This document shows, piece by piece, positions 26,401 to 35,861 of a stretch of DNA of 64,000 nt. The stretch comes from Thermoanaerobacterium sp. RBIITD. Lineage in GTDB: Bacteria; Bacillota; Thermoanaerobacteria; Thermoanaerobacterales; Thermoanaerobacteraceae. The stretch is from the NCBI RefSeq assembly GCF_900205865.1, contig NZ_LT906662.1, forward strand, positions 310,001 to 374,000, read 5' to 3'. Every line of letters starts with the position of its first letter. Within the stretch, counting starts at the first letter, position 1. Position numbers and translations under genes: made by a program. A model generated the notes under the pieces. That model was not told where the DNA came from. It did not search any database and saw only the letters and a program-made list of their open reading frames with translations.

Positions 26401-28273
26401 CACAAGCTGGGCACTTATGTAATGCGCCATTTTTACTATCGCTTTTAATGACACAAACTTTATACTCTTCACCACAGCTGCAAAAATCACTTATTTCATT
26501 TATATCCTTTATGGCACCGCACTTACCACAAAGCACATATTCTTTTTCCAAAAAATTAACATCTTCACCTGATGACACTATCTCATCTTCGTTTTCTGGA
26601 ACGAGCTCTTTATTTCCAACAAGCAAAAAATATTCTAAATTGTTGCTGTCTTCAAAATAACGATTGCCAGGTTGTTTTAAAAACTTTATATCATTCTTTC
26701 TATCGATTTCTCCAACTAAATATACTGAACTGCACTGAGAACATGTTGCAATTTCAAAAACTCGGTATTTGCATCCTTTTTCGTCTTCTACCCACTCACG
26801 CCTTTCTAAGTATAATCGCTTTTTAGGAAATAGAGAAATAAAACCTCCTTCAAGAGCTCGTATAAACAGATGATATCTTGCTGGAAGCAAAGGCTGTTCA
26901 TTTACACCCATTTTTGCGTTATTTGCTAAGTGAACTAATGAAACTAACAATTGTTGCTTATCACTTTCATCTTCAAATAATACATTAGCAGCTTTCGACA
27001 AATACTGTGGCTCTTTTTCCAGCATGTTTTGTAATGCAATCAACCGACTATCACCACTAAGAACTATATAAATAAATTTTCTCCAATCCCCATCCGAATT
27101 TTTTCTCGCTTTTTCTAAAACATCAATGGGTATACCGGCTTTTAAGCCTTCTTCAATCAATCTTTCAATTTTATTTACGTCTTTCCCTTCAACTATTTCA
27201 ACCCACTTATTATAAAGACTAACATCAGATTTATTCCAGCTTTCTTGTGAAATAACAAGCCTCTTTTTGTTTCCAGTCACAACATCTTGACGTCTTGAGT
27301 CACCTTTAATCCACTCGAATTTTTCACCAAATAACCTCTCAGCAAACTCTGTCACGTCTTTATAATCATCTTCTTTTTCACCAACAAGTGTTGCACTCGT
27401 ACCTATGCACTGTAATACACCATGTCGACTTTTTACTACTCTATCTTTTAACCTTCTTAAAAGCATAGCCAATTCAATACCCTTGGCTCCTGAATATATG
27501 TGTATCTCATCAATCACAATAAATCGCCAATTCTTTGCATAGTCTCCATCAAAAAACACATTATCCTCCGGGCGCAATAACAAATACTCTAACATCGCAT
27601 AGTTAGTAAGTAAAATATGCGGTGGAGTATCCTGCATCCTTTTTCTTGATAGTAGCTCATTTGGCAGCAAATCTTCTTTTGGATTCATCTTCTTAAATTG
27701 CTCTATAGCTTGCTTTTCTTCTTTTTCAGTTTCACCTGTATAACTACCAAATGTTATACTAGGATAATTTTTAAGAAGTCTACGCATTCTTTTTAACTGG
27801 TCATTAGCAAGCGCATTCATAGGGTATAATAGAAGAGCTCTCACTCCAGGTCCTAACTTACCATTTTCTTTTTCTCTAAATAAATGATTAAGAATAGGTA
27901 TCAAAAATGTTTCGGTCTTACCACTTCCGGTACCTGTCGCTATAATTAGATTCCTTCTATCTTTAACTAATTTATAAATTGCATTTTTTTGATGTAAATA
28001 TAGGTTGCGCTCTAATGGCAGCTCTTGCGTACAAAGTTTTTTAAACTCATTTGATAAAACTCTTTCCTCAATCATATCGTCTATAGAATTGCTGCTTTCA
28101 AATGGCGGTGTAGCTTCTAATATAGGTCCCTTTGAAAATCTACCTACTCCTCTAAGCTCTTCTTTCAATTGTTTCTGCAAATTTACATCGCTAAACGAAA
28201 ATGTAGTCTCAACATAACTCAAATATCTATTTACAATTCTCTCTGTGGCAGAAAGCGGGTCTAATTTTGCCAT
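23426..28273 (-). CDS. Large DExH helicase with C-terminal DUF1998 (DruE/YprA-like)
   Basis: 1615 residues. SF2 helicase motifs: ATGTGSGKTE (112-121), DEIH (255-258), GTSATL, and FELGVDVGDLE with VQRAGRAGRR in the second RecA domain. Several zinc-binding CxxC pairs lie in inserts (CSQCSS, CGKCGA, CPACGT, CTKCNR, CDYCGH), and a DUF1998 region with a cysteine cluster (CECGGERADTSCYGCLRNYT) ends the protein. This is the architecture of COG1205 helicases, including DruE of Druantia and DISARM-related proteins. It starts 2 bases after the 1296-residue gene with a GGAGAGG site, so the pair is one operon. Druantia type III consists of just such a pair (DruH-DruE). The subfamily is inferred. Confidence 0.88.
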   Translation of the reverse strand: MAKLDPLSATERIVNRYLSYVETTFSFSDVNLQKQLKEELRGVGRFSKGPILEATPPFESSNSIDDMIEERVLSNEFKKLCTQELPLERNLYLHQKNAIYKLVKDRRNLIIATGTGSGKTETFLIPILNHLFREKENGKLGPGVRALLLYPMNALANDQLKRMRRLLKNYPSITFGSYTGETEKEEKQAIEQFKKMNPKEDLLPNELLSRKRMQDTPPHILLTNYAMLEYLLLRPEDNVFFDGDYAKNWRFIVIDEIHIYSGAKGIELAMLLRRLKDRVVKSRHGVLQCIGTSATLVGEKEDDYKDVTEFAERLFGEKFEWIKGDSRRQDVVTGNKKRLVISQESWNKSDVSLYNKWVEIVEGKDVNKIERLIEEGLKAGIPIDVLEKARKNSDGDWRKFIYIVLSGDSRLIALQNMLEKEPQYLSKAANVLFEDESDKQQLLVSLVHLANNAKMGVNEQPLLPARYHLFIRALEGGFISLFPKKRLYLERREWVEDEKGCKYRVFEIATCSQCSSVYLVGEIDRKNDIKFLKQPGNRYFEDSNNLEYFLLVGNKELVPENEDEIVSSGEDVNFLEKEYVLCGKCGAIKDINEISDFCSCGEEYKVCVIKSDSKNGALHKCPACGTMNTIGSVARRFVIGNEAATSVLSTALYQEIPDKIEDVINDDIDNDSGWNVQISEEAKTESNRRMLIFSDSRQDAAFFSTYLQTSYNQILQRRLIIMTLEKYKDKVIKNEWRVEDLAEYLKKLMNDLKLFDLSQQQLEEEAWKWVLYEFMDRGGSTSLESLGLLGFVPVMPSDINFGRALKSDPWNLTEDEIKRIMMILLDSMRKNGAICFPDSVSPKDQFFAPLNKEFYFKENYAIPGYIYSWNPVSKGRNNTRLDFLMRLFKAKGKNISRKEIEEFLENVWNKLLLGNKSPWNKYISSHYERNNIGQVFRLNLDYWKLVPSIVDESIKWYRCTKCNRLSLHNVLGVCPTYRCDGRLVECDPKDIFRDNHYRKLYTDILPLTLKASEHTAQLTTETAAEIQKKFENGEINVLSSSTTFELGVDVGDLETVFMRNVPPTPANYVQRAGRAGRRTSTTAFVLTFAQRRSHDFTYYSDPLNIVNGKVQTPHIEIKNEKIIKRHVYAVALAMFWRLNPNCFGEVKKFFIEDDRPITTIIEDFLIKRPMELKESLMRIVPDDLHDVLGIDDWSWMYGLLDEKEGVLKKAEANLLNDLRELRNFEEECVNDKNYSKASAIQRTINTLERRYIINYLSQNNVIPKYGFPVDVVELKVDHHGDEAKGLELTRDLKIALSEYAPESQIVAGGKLWTSKYIKKLPDRDPIKYNYAICDYCGHYYSNIADVEKDFDTCSVCGHKIGNNRGVFITPEFGFIAGEPQKPTLVKPERTYSTRKYFAKEGKIEREHEYEIGGFHINIQAGDGKLAVINSAGKRGFKVCETCGYSEINTGNPLKIHKTPMGKSCKGKLSRYSLGYEFKTDILSLKIVGYSNEREGFWESLLYGLIEGACRELEIERQDIDGTLYTYSKDPYSPAIVLFDDVPGGAGQVKRIADKENFIRVLNRTLDVVSSCECGGERADTSCYGCLRNYTNQYCHDKLKRIYVIDFINNLLNQHK

Positions 28274-28275
28274 CT

Positions 28276-31200
28276 CTATCCTCTCCTTCTTATTCTAACA
28301 AAAATAGAGTCAGGAAGTATTACATCATTCCTGCATTCACGATGTGCTATTTCTGAAAATAATACTTTACACCTTTTACAATACGTATATCCATCTTTGT
28401 CTCTGTCTATTAAAAAAGGAAGTTTAGTAAAATATTTTGGATCTAACATAAAGTAAAAGCTTGCTGGATTGTATTCAAGAGGTACAATATTGCCACTTTC
28501 GCCAAAAGTATAAATATTGCCAACCATCCCTTCTTCTCCTTCAAATTCGGAATATGTCTTTATATCATCGATCCAATAATTTCCTTCTGATACGATCTTC
28601 TTTCCGTCAACATCAAAAGCAACTATATCTAACCCATTTTCTATAACTTCCTGTAATATCTCACTTTTATCCCCTACTATGATATCCATGCAATTTCCAT
28701 CTTCTGCCATCGGCAACAAAGCTTCATCATCACTCCATGGATCATCAACGTCAAATTGTAATCTGTATGTACCAATAGGCAGTTTCTCTATATCTTCAGA
28801 AATTTCTAACTGTGATACCCCATCAGCAATGATATACTCAATCATATCTAAATTCTCTTCATTTAATGGCCATAAACGGACAACTCTATTAGATGCCTTT
28901 CCAAGATCCTCCCACTTGATTGAAATTATCCTTTTTCCATTGTCTATTTTCATACTTAATACAATATCTTTTACCTGCCAATAGAGTCGAATGCGTCCAA
29001 GCAAAATCGGAGAAATATCTTCATCATCGAATGAAAGAACCAAATCCTGAAGCACTTTGTTGCAACTTCGAATGCTGTCACTAAATTGGCGCAAATTAAA
29101 CACTATTGCTTCTTTTTTCACAGTAGGTACAATTGTTTGAACATCAGGAGATAACGTTAATTTAACTTTTGTAGAAGTAGAAGTAGGTAGCTTTAAGTAA
29201 AAATTTCCTATATCTTCAAACCATATCTCTTCAATGCTACTACACCATTCTTCAGTATCATCAGTTTTCCAATAAATTTTTGGAACTACAATAGATATAT
29301 CAATGCTAACTTCTGTGTCTAAAAAATATTGCAATAACAAATCTACTTGATCATTTGCTGTATCAAATTCTATGTAATTTTTATTATCAGCGACTTCTAC
29401 AACATTCGCATTGGTATAAAGCATTACTTTAAATGGATATTGCGAACTTAATTCTAATATGCCTAATTGGATTTTTCCCTTTTCCTGTGGCGGATACAAC
29501 TTTTGATTAAATTTTATATTTAAATCTGGTACCACCACAATGTCATCAGTCCATATAATACTTTGCTTATAAATCAATGATACTTTGCATACGCCATAAA
29601 TGTGAGAAACAATGGCACCCAGATTGATTAAAATGACATTTCCACTCTTAATAAATGCATCAAAATCTGCAAGTGGCATATAGATGCTATTATCTTGATA
29701 ATCAAATCGCAAACCATAATAAGATATATCATCATAATCATTTATTGAGAAAACTATATCTGGCAATCTATTATTGTACACTGTTTTTCCGCCTGAATGT
29801 ACTCCTTTTAGCATATTTCCTTTCAATACCTGCAGCTTAATATTTACCCTTTTTTTATATAGATATTGTCCTCCTCCACTTTCAATAAGAAACATGTCAA
29901 TTTCATTTAAATCGATGTAGCAAAATTCATATGCAGACCAATCCCCTATTAGTCTTTCTCTTTCTTTTACTATCTCATTTGGAGTAAATTTGCTGCCTAT
30001 TGGAACAACTATATATAAGCTGTCATACGGTAGATATAAAAGATCTTCTATAAGCTCCTTTCCATTTGTAAAAAACATGAATTTATAGTCCTTATCAATA
30101 CCCTTTACCTTCCACTCATGAAATTTCTTACCTATCAATAATTTAAAATGATAACCTTCCATTGGTCTTTCAATATTAAAAGAAACTGGTACAGTACAGT
30201 AGTTCTTGTCATCCGTTTTTCTTATGTCGATCTTTATCTCTTTTCTTATATCGCTTTCTTCGTTTAATGTAAAAATAACTTCCTCTTGATTTTCAATGAA
30301 TTGTGACGGTATTTCAACCTTAATTGCTCTCTCTATGGTATCCAATCTGATGATTGGTTTATGTACGGAGATTCTATTTCCTTCTCTTTGTTCTTTCCTT
30401 TTTCTTTCTTCTGTAAGCAAATTTTTACCTTCTTGCTGCCACCAATCCTCCATAGATTTTTTTATTCTCGATGGCAGCAAAATATTGTATGTATTTTCTT
30501 TCTCATGTTCTAGACTTTGAATTAATAATAAGGATTGAAAAATAAACTGATCCGCTATTTCTCCACCTTGATAAATAAAGACACGTGTGGATTCATTCAT
30601 AAAATATAGAGGATTAATAGAGTCTTTAAACTCGTCCATCAGACCTTTTTTCTTCTGCTGTACTCTTTTCAACTGTTCCTCAATTTCATGTTCACTCGAA
30701 TACTTCAATTTAAGTGATAAATTTTTTACTAATGTATTGATATCATACTGAGAAAAGATTTCACTCTTGATTGATTTTATCTTCTTTCTCAAATTCCTCT
30801 GCTCATTTAATTCTTCTTTTCCTTCATCTAATTTGCCTTTCCCTAAAATAACTAAATTCTGCTTATATGATGCAATCTCATTGTTTGTTTTTTCTAACTG
30901 CTTTTTAAATTGTGACACAATATCCTCAGTTGTATAAGTATCACTTATTGCTGCTGCAGCTTCTCTTTCTGATTCAACTATCTCCTTTAAAGACAACTCC
31001 AAATTCTTTTTCTTTTTTAAAAGCTCTTGAAAATTAATTAACTCATCAATATGTTTCTCATTAAGATCTTTTAAGAAATCCTCCTTTATTGGAATATTAA
31101 CAAACATATAAGCTAATTTTCTTTTGTTATCATTCATCATCATATACTTTCTTGGCATAAAAAGTCGGAAAAACAGCCCCATAGGGCCACCAAATCTTTT

Positions 31201-32139
31201 CTTGTCGTCCATAACGCTTTTAAAGAGCAATTTTATTTCATCAATAGAAATATCTAAAACTGCTTTAGCGCTTTCATCATCCCAATGATTAAAAAGTTTC
31301 TTTGCTTCACTTTTTATTCGATTATTTAATTCTTTATATTCATTTTCAAAAGTAGACCGCTTCTCGAATATCTCACGAAATCTCTCCAATTGCAGGCTTA
31401 TTTTTTCGCTTTCTGCCTCTTTTTCTTCTAGCCATCTATCTGGAATCAGCAAAAGTTCCTTAAGCACCTGTGACTTTTTTATTAGTTTTCTTAATTTAAT
31501 CAAATGCTGAAGTTTTACAAAATTCAAAAATACATCCTTGGCAATCAGCAATTCTCTTTCCTTTTCATCAAGATTATGAATCCTATCCTCTTTTTCTATA
31601 TATGCTTTATATTCTTTCCTCCAATTTGATACAATGTGCTTAACTTCTTCAAAATTGATATTTAGCCCTGCTTCCTCTCTTTCTCTGTATATCCGAAGTA
31701 TAATATTAGAAAAATAATCATTGAGATAAAAATTAGGGATGAAACCATGAGCTAAAATTGGCATGATATAACGCAGCTTATCCTTAAACATCACCAATTT
31801 ATATTTTTTAACTGTCTTTAAAAAAATCTCGCCTAAATATTTTTGCAACTGCATTTGATCTGATGATATATTTAAAATATTGTATACATGTGACCAGAAA
31901 TTGCCATCCTGATAGTATATAATGCCAATCCAAACAAGAAAAATAGATACAGTTAATGACTCTGACTTAGCAAAAGAAGGCTTCACAACTTCTTTTGAAA
32001 TTAAATCAGCTATATAATTTAGCTCATCGCTGTTAAGCTCGATAAAGCCTAAAACCCCTCTTACTGCAGATTGATTAAGTAAATTCTCAAAATACTTATC
32101 ACTCTCTTCCAAACAAGTACAATCCCTCACCCCATACAT
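28276..32139 (-). CDS. Large coiled-coil protein, DruH-like candidate partner of the helicase
   Basis: About 1287 residues from an ATG at 32139 that has an AGAGGTG site; the longer frame to 32166 lacks one. The N-terminal ~200 residues are helical. Residues about 210-540 are long charged coiled-coil segments (for example LKKKKNLELSLKEIVESERE). The C-terminal ~650 residues are beta-rich, ending in a probable zinc site (CKRCKVLF...HRECR). No enzyme motif was found. Operon position directly before a DruE-like helicase, and the size, point to DruH of Druantia type III, but the match rests on architecture and context only. Confidence 0.6.
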   Translation of the reverse strand: MYGVRDCTCLEESDKYFENLLNQSAVRGVLGFIELNSDELNYIADLISKEVVKPSFAKSESLTVSIFLVWIGIIYYQDGNFWSHVYNILNISSDQMQLQKYLGEIFLKTVKKYKLVMFKDKLRYIMPILAHGFIPNFYLNDYFSNIILRIYREREEAGLNINFEEVKHIVSNWRKEYKAYIEKEDRIHNLDEKERELLIAKDVFLNFVKLQHLIKLRKLIKKSQVLKELLLIPDRWLEEKEAESEKISLQLERFREIFEKRSTFENEYKELNNRIKSEAKKLFNHWDDESAKAVLDISIDEIKLLFKSVMDDKKRFGGPMGLFFRLFMPRKYMMMNDNKRKLAYMFVNIPIKEDFLKDLNEKHIDELINFQELLKKKKNLELSLKEIVESEREAAAAISDTYTTEDIVSQFKKQLEKTNNEIASYKQNLVILGKGKLDEGKEELNEQRNLRKKIKSIKSEIFSQYDINTLVKNLSLKLKYSSEHEIEEQLKRVQQKKKGLMDEFKDSINPLYFMNESTRVFIYQGGEIADQFIFQSLLLIQSLEHEKENTYNILLPSRIKKSMEDWWQQEGKNLLTEERKRKEQREGNRISVHKPIIRLDTIERAIKVEIPSQFIENQEEVIFTLNEESDIRKEIKIDIRKTDDKNYCTVPVSFNIERPMEGYHFKLLIGKKFHEWKVKGIDKDYKFMFFTNGKELIEDLLYLPYDSLYIVVPIGSKFTPNEIVKERERLIGDWSAYEFCYIDLNEIDMFLIESGGGQYLYKKRVNIKLQVLKGNMLKGVHSGGKTVYNNRLPDIVFSINDYDDISYYGLRFDYQDNSIYMPLADFDAFIKSGNVILINLGAIVSHIYGVCKVSLIYKQSIIWTDDIVVVPDLNIKFNQKLYPPQEKGKIQLGILELSSQYPFKVMLYTNANVVEVADNKNYIEFDTANDQVDLLLQYFLDTEVSIDISIVVPKIYWKTDDTEEWCSSIEEIWFEDIGNFYLKLPTSTSTKVKLTLSPDVQTIVPTVKKEAIVFNLRQFSDSIRSCNKVLQDLVLSFDDEDISPILLGRIRLYWQVKDIVLSMKIDNGKRIISIKWEDLGKASNRVVRLWPLNEENLDMIEYIIADGVSQLEISEDIEKLPIGTYRLQFDVDDPWSDDEALLPMAEDGNCMDIIVGDKSEILQEVIENGLDIVAFDVDGKKIVSEGNYWIDDIKTYSEFEGEEGMVGNIYTFGESGNIVPLEYNPASFYFMLDPKYFTKLPFLIDRDKDGYTYCKRCKVLFSEIAHRECRNDVILPDSIFVRIRRRG

Positions 32140-32525
32140 CACACCTCTAAACTTTCGATAAAACATTCTTATTCAAATTTTAACACCAAGCACTTAAAAA
32201 AACAATATCAAAAATTTTCTCACATAAAAAAATAAAAAAAACAATAAAAATTTCTAACTCTTATCAAAAGATGAATAAGATGATCTTTAGCTTCTCTTTT
32301 TATTTTATCAGATGTTATAGACATAACGCGGCACTTTATTTGTAAATAAAATTAGAACCTATTTTTATAAAATTTCGAAATTAAGATTAATAATACCTAT
32401 TTGTCTACCTTTTACAGCTTAATCTCCAATAACTTTATCTACATATTTTATTAATTCATACCTCTTACTATCAAGTCAAAAAGTTTCATTCCCACTCATC
32501 TAAACCAGTTGAAGAATAAAAAGAA
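32140..32525. other. Upstream region of the two-gene helicase system
   Basis: AT-rich. A segment near 32297-32340 is similar to 38878-38925 upstream of the cas operon (shared TTTTATTTTATCA and TTTATTT blocks), suggesting a duplicated flank. No gene was identified. Confidence 0.4.
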
Positions 32526-32966
32526 AACCTTCTTAAAAAGATTATTGGGTATTCATATGGTTACTTCTACAACTACTAAATTAGCAATCAGAGCTGTAGA
32601 AAATACCTGCTTAAATGTTAAAAAAACCAAATGGCATTATTCTGAACACAGTACACAAGCTCTAAATTTGAGGAATATCTATCCTAAAAAGGCATTGTTC
32701 ATTCCTTTGCAGAAACGGCAATCCCTATGACAATGCTTGTATTAAATTCTTTCATTCTGTATTGAAAAAAAAGTGGTTAATCATCACAAATATTATGATT
32801 TCAGCGACGCTAGAATAGCAATCTTTGAATATATTAAATCCTGGTATAATCAAAAAAGGATTCATAGTGCTATTCCCCTCAAGAGGCGTATGAAGCTGCT
32901 CTTACAATGATATGAAAACTTAAACTATTTGTGTCTACACTATTAGCACAGGTCCATTTTTGATAT
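32526..32966 (+). mobile_element. IS3-family insertion sequence remnant
   Basis: Broken frames encode pieces of an IS3/IS150-type orfB integrase: LAIRAVENTC, then RNGNPYDNACIKFFHSVLKK (DDE region) and HHKYYDFSDARIAIFEYI, WYNQKRIHS. Internal deletion and frameshifts separate them. The 3' inverted-repeat end (CTATTTGTGTCTACACTATT then AGCACAGGTCCA) lies at 32926-32966 and joins the AbiEi remnant. Related solo ends occur at 11636 and 43278. Confidence 0.78.
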
Positions 32967-33266
32967 TAAACAATTCAGCGTACTCAAACAGCTTTCTTAT
33001 ATTTTTCTTTTGGTCTTTTACATAGCGCTGGACTGCATTGTTAAATACTTCTTTTTCAAGCTTATTCTCATAACGAAGAACATCACATATAGTCCTATCG
33101 AGGGTATTCTATCAGTATAGCCATAATAAATAAGTGCGCTTTCTAGAAAAATGACTGCATTAGGAAATAGCCTAGCTATAATGGCTTCCTCTGGATTAAT
33201 ACTATTTGATAGTTCATAATAGCCACGCTTGGTTTTTGTAATTATGTTTTTTTCGCACCTCAACAT
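32967..33266 (-). pseudogene. AbiEi-family antitoxin remnant
   Basis: The first part (KTKRGYYELSNSINPEEAI then ARLFPNAVIFLESALIYYGY) and, in another frame, the last part (RTICDVLRYENKLEKEVFNN then AVQRYVKDQKKNI) match the type IV antitoxin AbiEi. The middle of the gene is deleted, the N-terminus is short, and an IS3 end sits directly after the C-terminal codons. No AbiEii toxin gene is present. Confidence 0.78.
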
Positions 33267-33412
33267 CCGCTTATTGATTCACAAAGCGGGTATTTTAGTG
33301 CAATTTTATCATATTTTTTTAGAAAATTTCAAAATTAAAATTAATACACTGTAGTTATTCTGTAATAATATTACTTAAAATTTTTTAATGTTAACGACTA
33401 TATAATTTTCTT

Positions 33413-35836
33413 TTAAATAAATTTAAAACCTGTTTCCTCATCATATAATTTAGATACATCTTTTGGTGAAATCCACCGTAGTGAACTCTGTACCCCATTT
33501 CTGATTTCAAAATTCTGCAACAAATTGCTTTCAACTTTTCGTTCTTTAACTTGTATTATATAATCATTCATTTTTGCCGTAATATTCCTTAATAACGCCT
33601 TGCGTTCAAATGAATTGTAATGTGCATAATCACCTCGTTCTAAAATAATATTTTCATATTCATTGGCTAAAACAGTAGCATTTTCATCCTTCTCCACATA
33701 CACATCGCATATGAACGACAAATCCTCTATTAACTTAAATTCTGGTATCTTATTAAAATCTAATTTCAATATACCTTCATTCCATATATTTTTCGATTCT
33801 TGAGGTATACCTAAACTTAATATTTTGTCATAATACCTATCTACAATTTTATTATATTGCCATTCGTAAATTTCTTTATATTCTCTCAGCAGATCCATTG
33901 TTAACTTCCTATTAAAAAGGTGATATATATAATCGCTATCATGAGCTAATTTTACTATGTAAACTGGCAAGTGTTCACCTTTTTGACTATTCCTATTCAC
34001 ACGACCAGCCGTCTGTACCAATGAGTCTAATGGAGCAAAATCTCTAAAAGCTATGTCAAAATCTAAATCTACTCCTGCTTCTATGGTCTGAGTAGAAACC
34101 AGAATAACGGATTTATTAGCTCTCAATAGCTTATCAACTTCCTGAATAACCGACATCCTCTTTTTTGGTATTATGTTAGTCGATAAATAATACACAGGAG
34201 TATCAATACCTCGTCCTTTGAGTTCTGACTTTAATGCATAATATACCTCTATGCTTCTTTCTATAGTATTTACAACTATGACAGCCGATTTAAGTGGATT
34301 CCATTTTTCAATAAAAAATTCTACAAATTTGTCCGTATTCATTTCTTCTTCCAAAACTGGTACAAATTTAGTCCTTTTCAATTGAGCAAAGTATGTCTCT
34401 GAAGAAGGAAACAAATCAATTGTTTTCTTACTACTATATTCATGACTATTCAGTAACCGATCACCAAATTCCAATATCTTCGGCTGAGTAGCTGTCATAA
34501 GTATGAATCGAGTACCATAATATTCAGATATTTTCTGCAAAGTAGCACCAACAAGAGGCATATATTTCTCTGGTATTGCTTGTACTTCATCCAATATTAC
34601 GATACTTCCTGCCAATTTATTAAGTTTTTTTAGTGCACTGTTTCTACCCGTAAATATAGATTGAAATAATTGGACAAATGTTGTTAAAATTACATCTCCT
34701 TCCCAAGCTTCTATCTCAAGTAAAGCTTTGCTTATCGGTATATTTTCGCTAGATTTTATATTAGATGCAATATCAGCCAATCTATGATGCACAACCAAAC
34801 TTGCCTGATCTCCTATAACATTTTCATACTCTTTACGTGTCTGTTCGATAATATTGATAAATGGAATAGCAGTTATTATTTTTGGAACATATTCTTCTAT
34901 ATCTTGTATTCTTTGCTGTAATCTTAAAGCACATTGTAAAGAAGATAAAGTTTTACCAATTCCGGTAGGAGCAGTAATAATGAAAAATCTGCTGTTTTTT
35001 ATCTGTTCATCTGTTAAACTATCTACATTATTCATCATCTCTCTACGAGCATTTTCTCTTTTTAAAAGCAATGTTTTATCAACACTACCCTTATCCTTAA
35101 ATGCCAAATACTTGGCAACTCTACTATGTGAAATAGACTTTCCTGACCTATGTACGAGCTCAGCCGAATCTAGTTTGTCGCTATCTACAAGCAATGAAAA
35201 CATATATATAAGAAAAAAATACCATTGTTCATCAGCAAATCGTCCCATTTTTAAAAGTTGAGGCATATTCATAAAATATTTGTTTCCCTTTAATCTCTCT
35301 AAATCAAGATATGTTGAAAAATCAAGATCCTTTAAATTCGGAGCAATACTTGATAAATCATCTAAAATTTGATGTTGATTTTCAAATAAATTCTGCCTTA
35401 TTACATTAAGCTCTTGCCACATTACATCTTGACCTTCAATGGTAAACAACCGATCCAATGTCAAAGAGTTGTGGTGCATTCGCACAATAATATAGCACAG
35501 ATACATAAGTATATACATTAAATTCTCATTCTTACATATCATTTTAACTTTATCAAATAAAAATAAATAAGAAAAGCAAGCAGAGATATGAGCATGATTT
35601 TTATAGGAACCTTTGTAATTACCTATTAAATATTCTTGAAAAAAATTCGAGTATTTACCTATATCGTGGAAAAAGCCAATATTATATGCTAAGTATTTTA
35701 TTATATCATTGTCCATATCCTTAAATTTTACTACATTGGGCACTATTTCAGTACACATCTCTGCAACAGCTTTCAGATGTTCATTTAATGGTTGTCCATA
35801 TCTTTTATCTTTGTCAAAGTGAGCAAGATATTTCAT
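33413..35836 (-). CDS. cas3: Cas3 helicase-nuclease (type I-B)
   Basis: 807 residues. The N-terminal HD nuclease carries FFHDIGK (HD at 57-58) and NHAHISA. The SF2 helicase carries APTGIGKT near residue 290, ILDEVQAI (DExH-like box), MTATQP and TQTIEAGVDLDFD with VQTAGRVNRN. Cas3 degrades DNA bound by Cascade. All key motifs look intact, unlike the cas7 gene two positions upstream. No cas4, cas1 or cas2 follows; 140 bp downstream lies the AbiEi/IS3 scar, so the adaptation half of the operon was probably lost. Confidence 0.93.
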   Translation of the reverse strand: MKYLAHFDKDKRYGQPLNEHLKAVAEMCTEIVPNVVKFKDMDNDIIKYLAYNIGFFHDIGKYSNFFQEYLIGNYKGSYKNHAHISACFSYLFLFDKVKMICKNENLMYILMYLCYIIVRMHHNSLTLDRLFTIEGQDVMWQELNVIRQNLFENQHQILDDLSSIAPNLKDLDFSTYLDLERLKGNKYFMNMPQLLKMGRFADEQWYFFLIYMFSLLVDSDKLDSAELVHRSGKSISHSRVAKYLAFKDKGSVDKTLLLKRENARREMMNNVDSLTDEQIKNSRFFIITAPTGIGKTLSSLQCALRLQQRIQDIEEYVPKIITAIPFINIIEQTRKEYENVIGDQASLVVHHRLADIASNIKSSENIPISKALLEIEAWEGDVILTTFVQLFQSIFTGRNSALKKLNKLAGSIVILDEVQAIPEKYMPLVGATLQKISEYYGTRFILMTATQPKILEFGDRLLNSHEYSSKKTIDLFPSSETYFAQLKRTKFVPVLEEEMNTDKFVEFFIEKWNPLKSAVIVVNTIERSIEVYYALKSELKGRGIDTPVYYLSTNIIPKKRMSVIQEVDKLLRANKSVILVSTQTIEAGVDLDFDIAFRDFAPLDSLVQTAGRVNRNSQKGEHLPVYIVKLAHDSDYIYHLFNRKLTMDLLREYKEIYEWQYNKIVDRYYDKILSLGIPQESKNIWNEGILKLDFNKIPEFKLIEDLSFICDVYVEKDENATVLANEYENIILERGDYAHYNSFERKALLRNITAKMNDYIIQVKERKVESNLLQNFEIRNGVQSSLRWISPKDVSKLYDEETGFKFI

Positions 35837-35861
35837 AAAACCACTACCTTTTACAACTTAC

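Noticed and set aside
23426-28273. Identification as DISARM DrmA/DrmB
   Set aside because: Helicase and DUF1998 are fused in one protein, no DrmC (PLD) or methyltransferase gene is near, and the large partner does not fit.
33018-33266. A genuine 82-residue gene
   Set aside because: Only the first 55 residues match AbiEi; the rest is AbiEi DNA in the wrong frame after a deletion.
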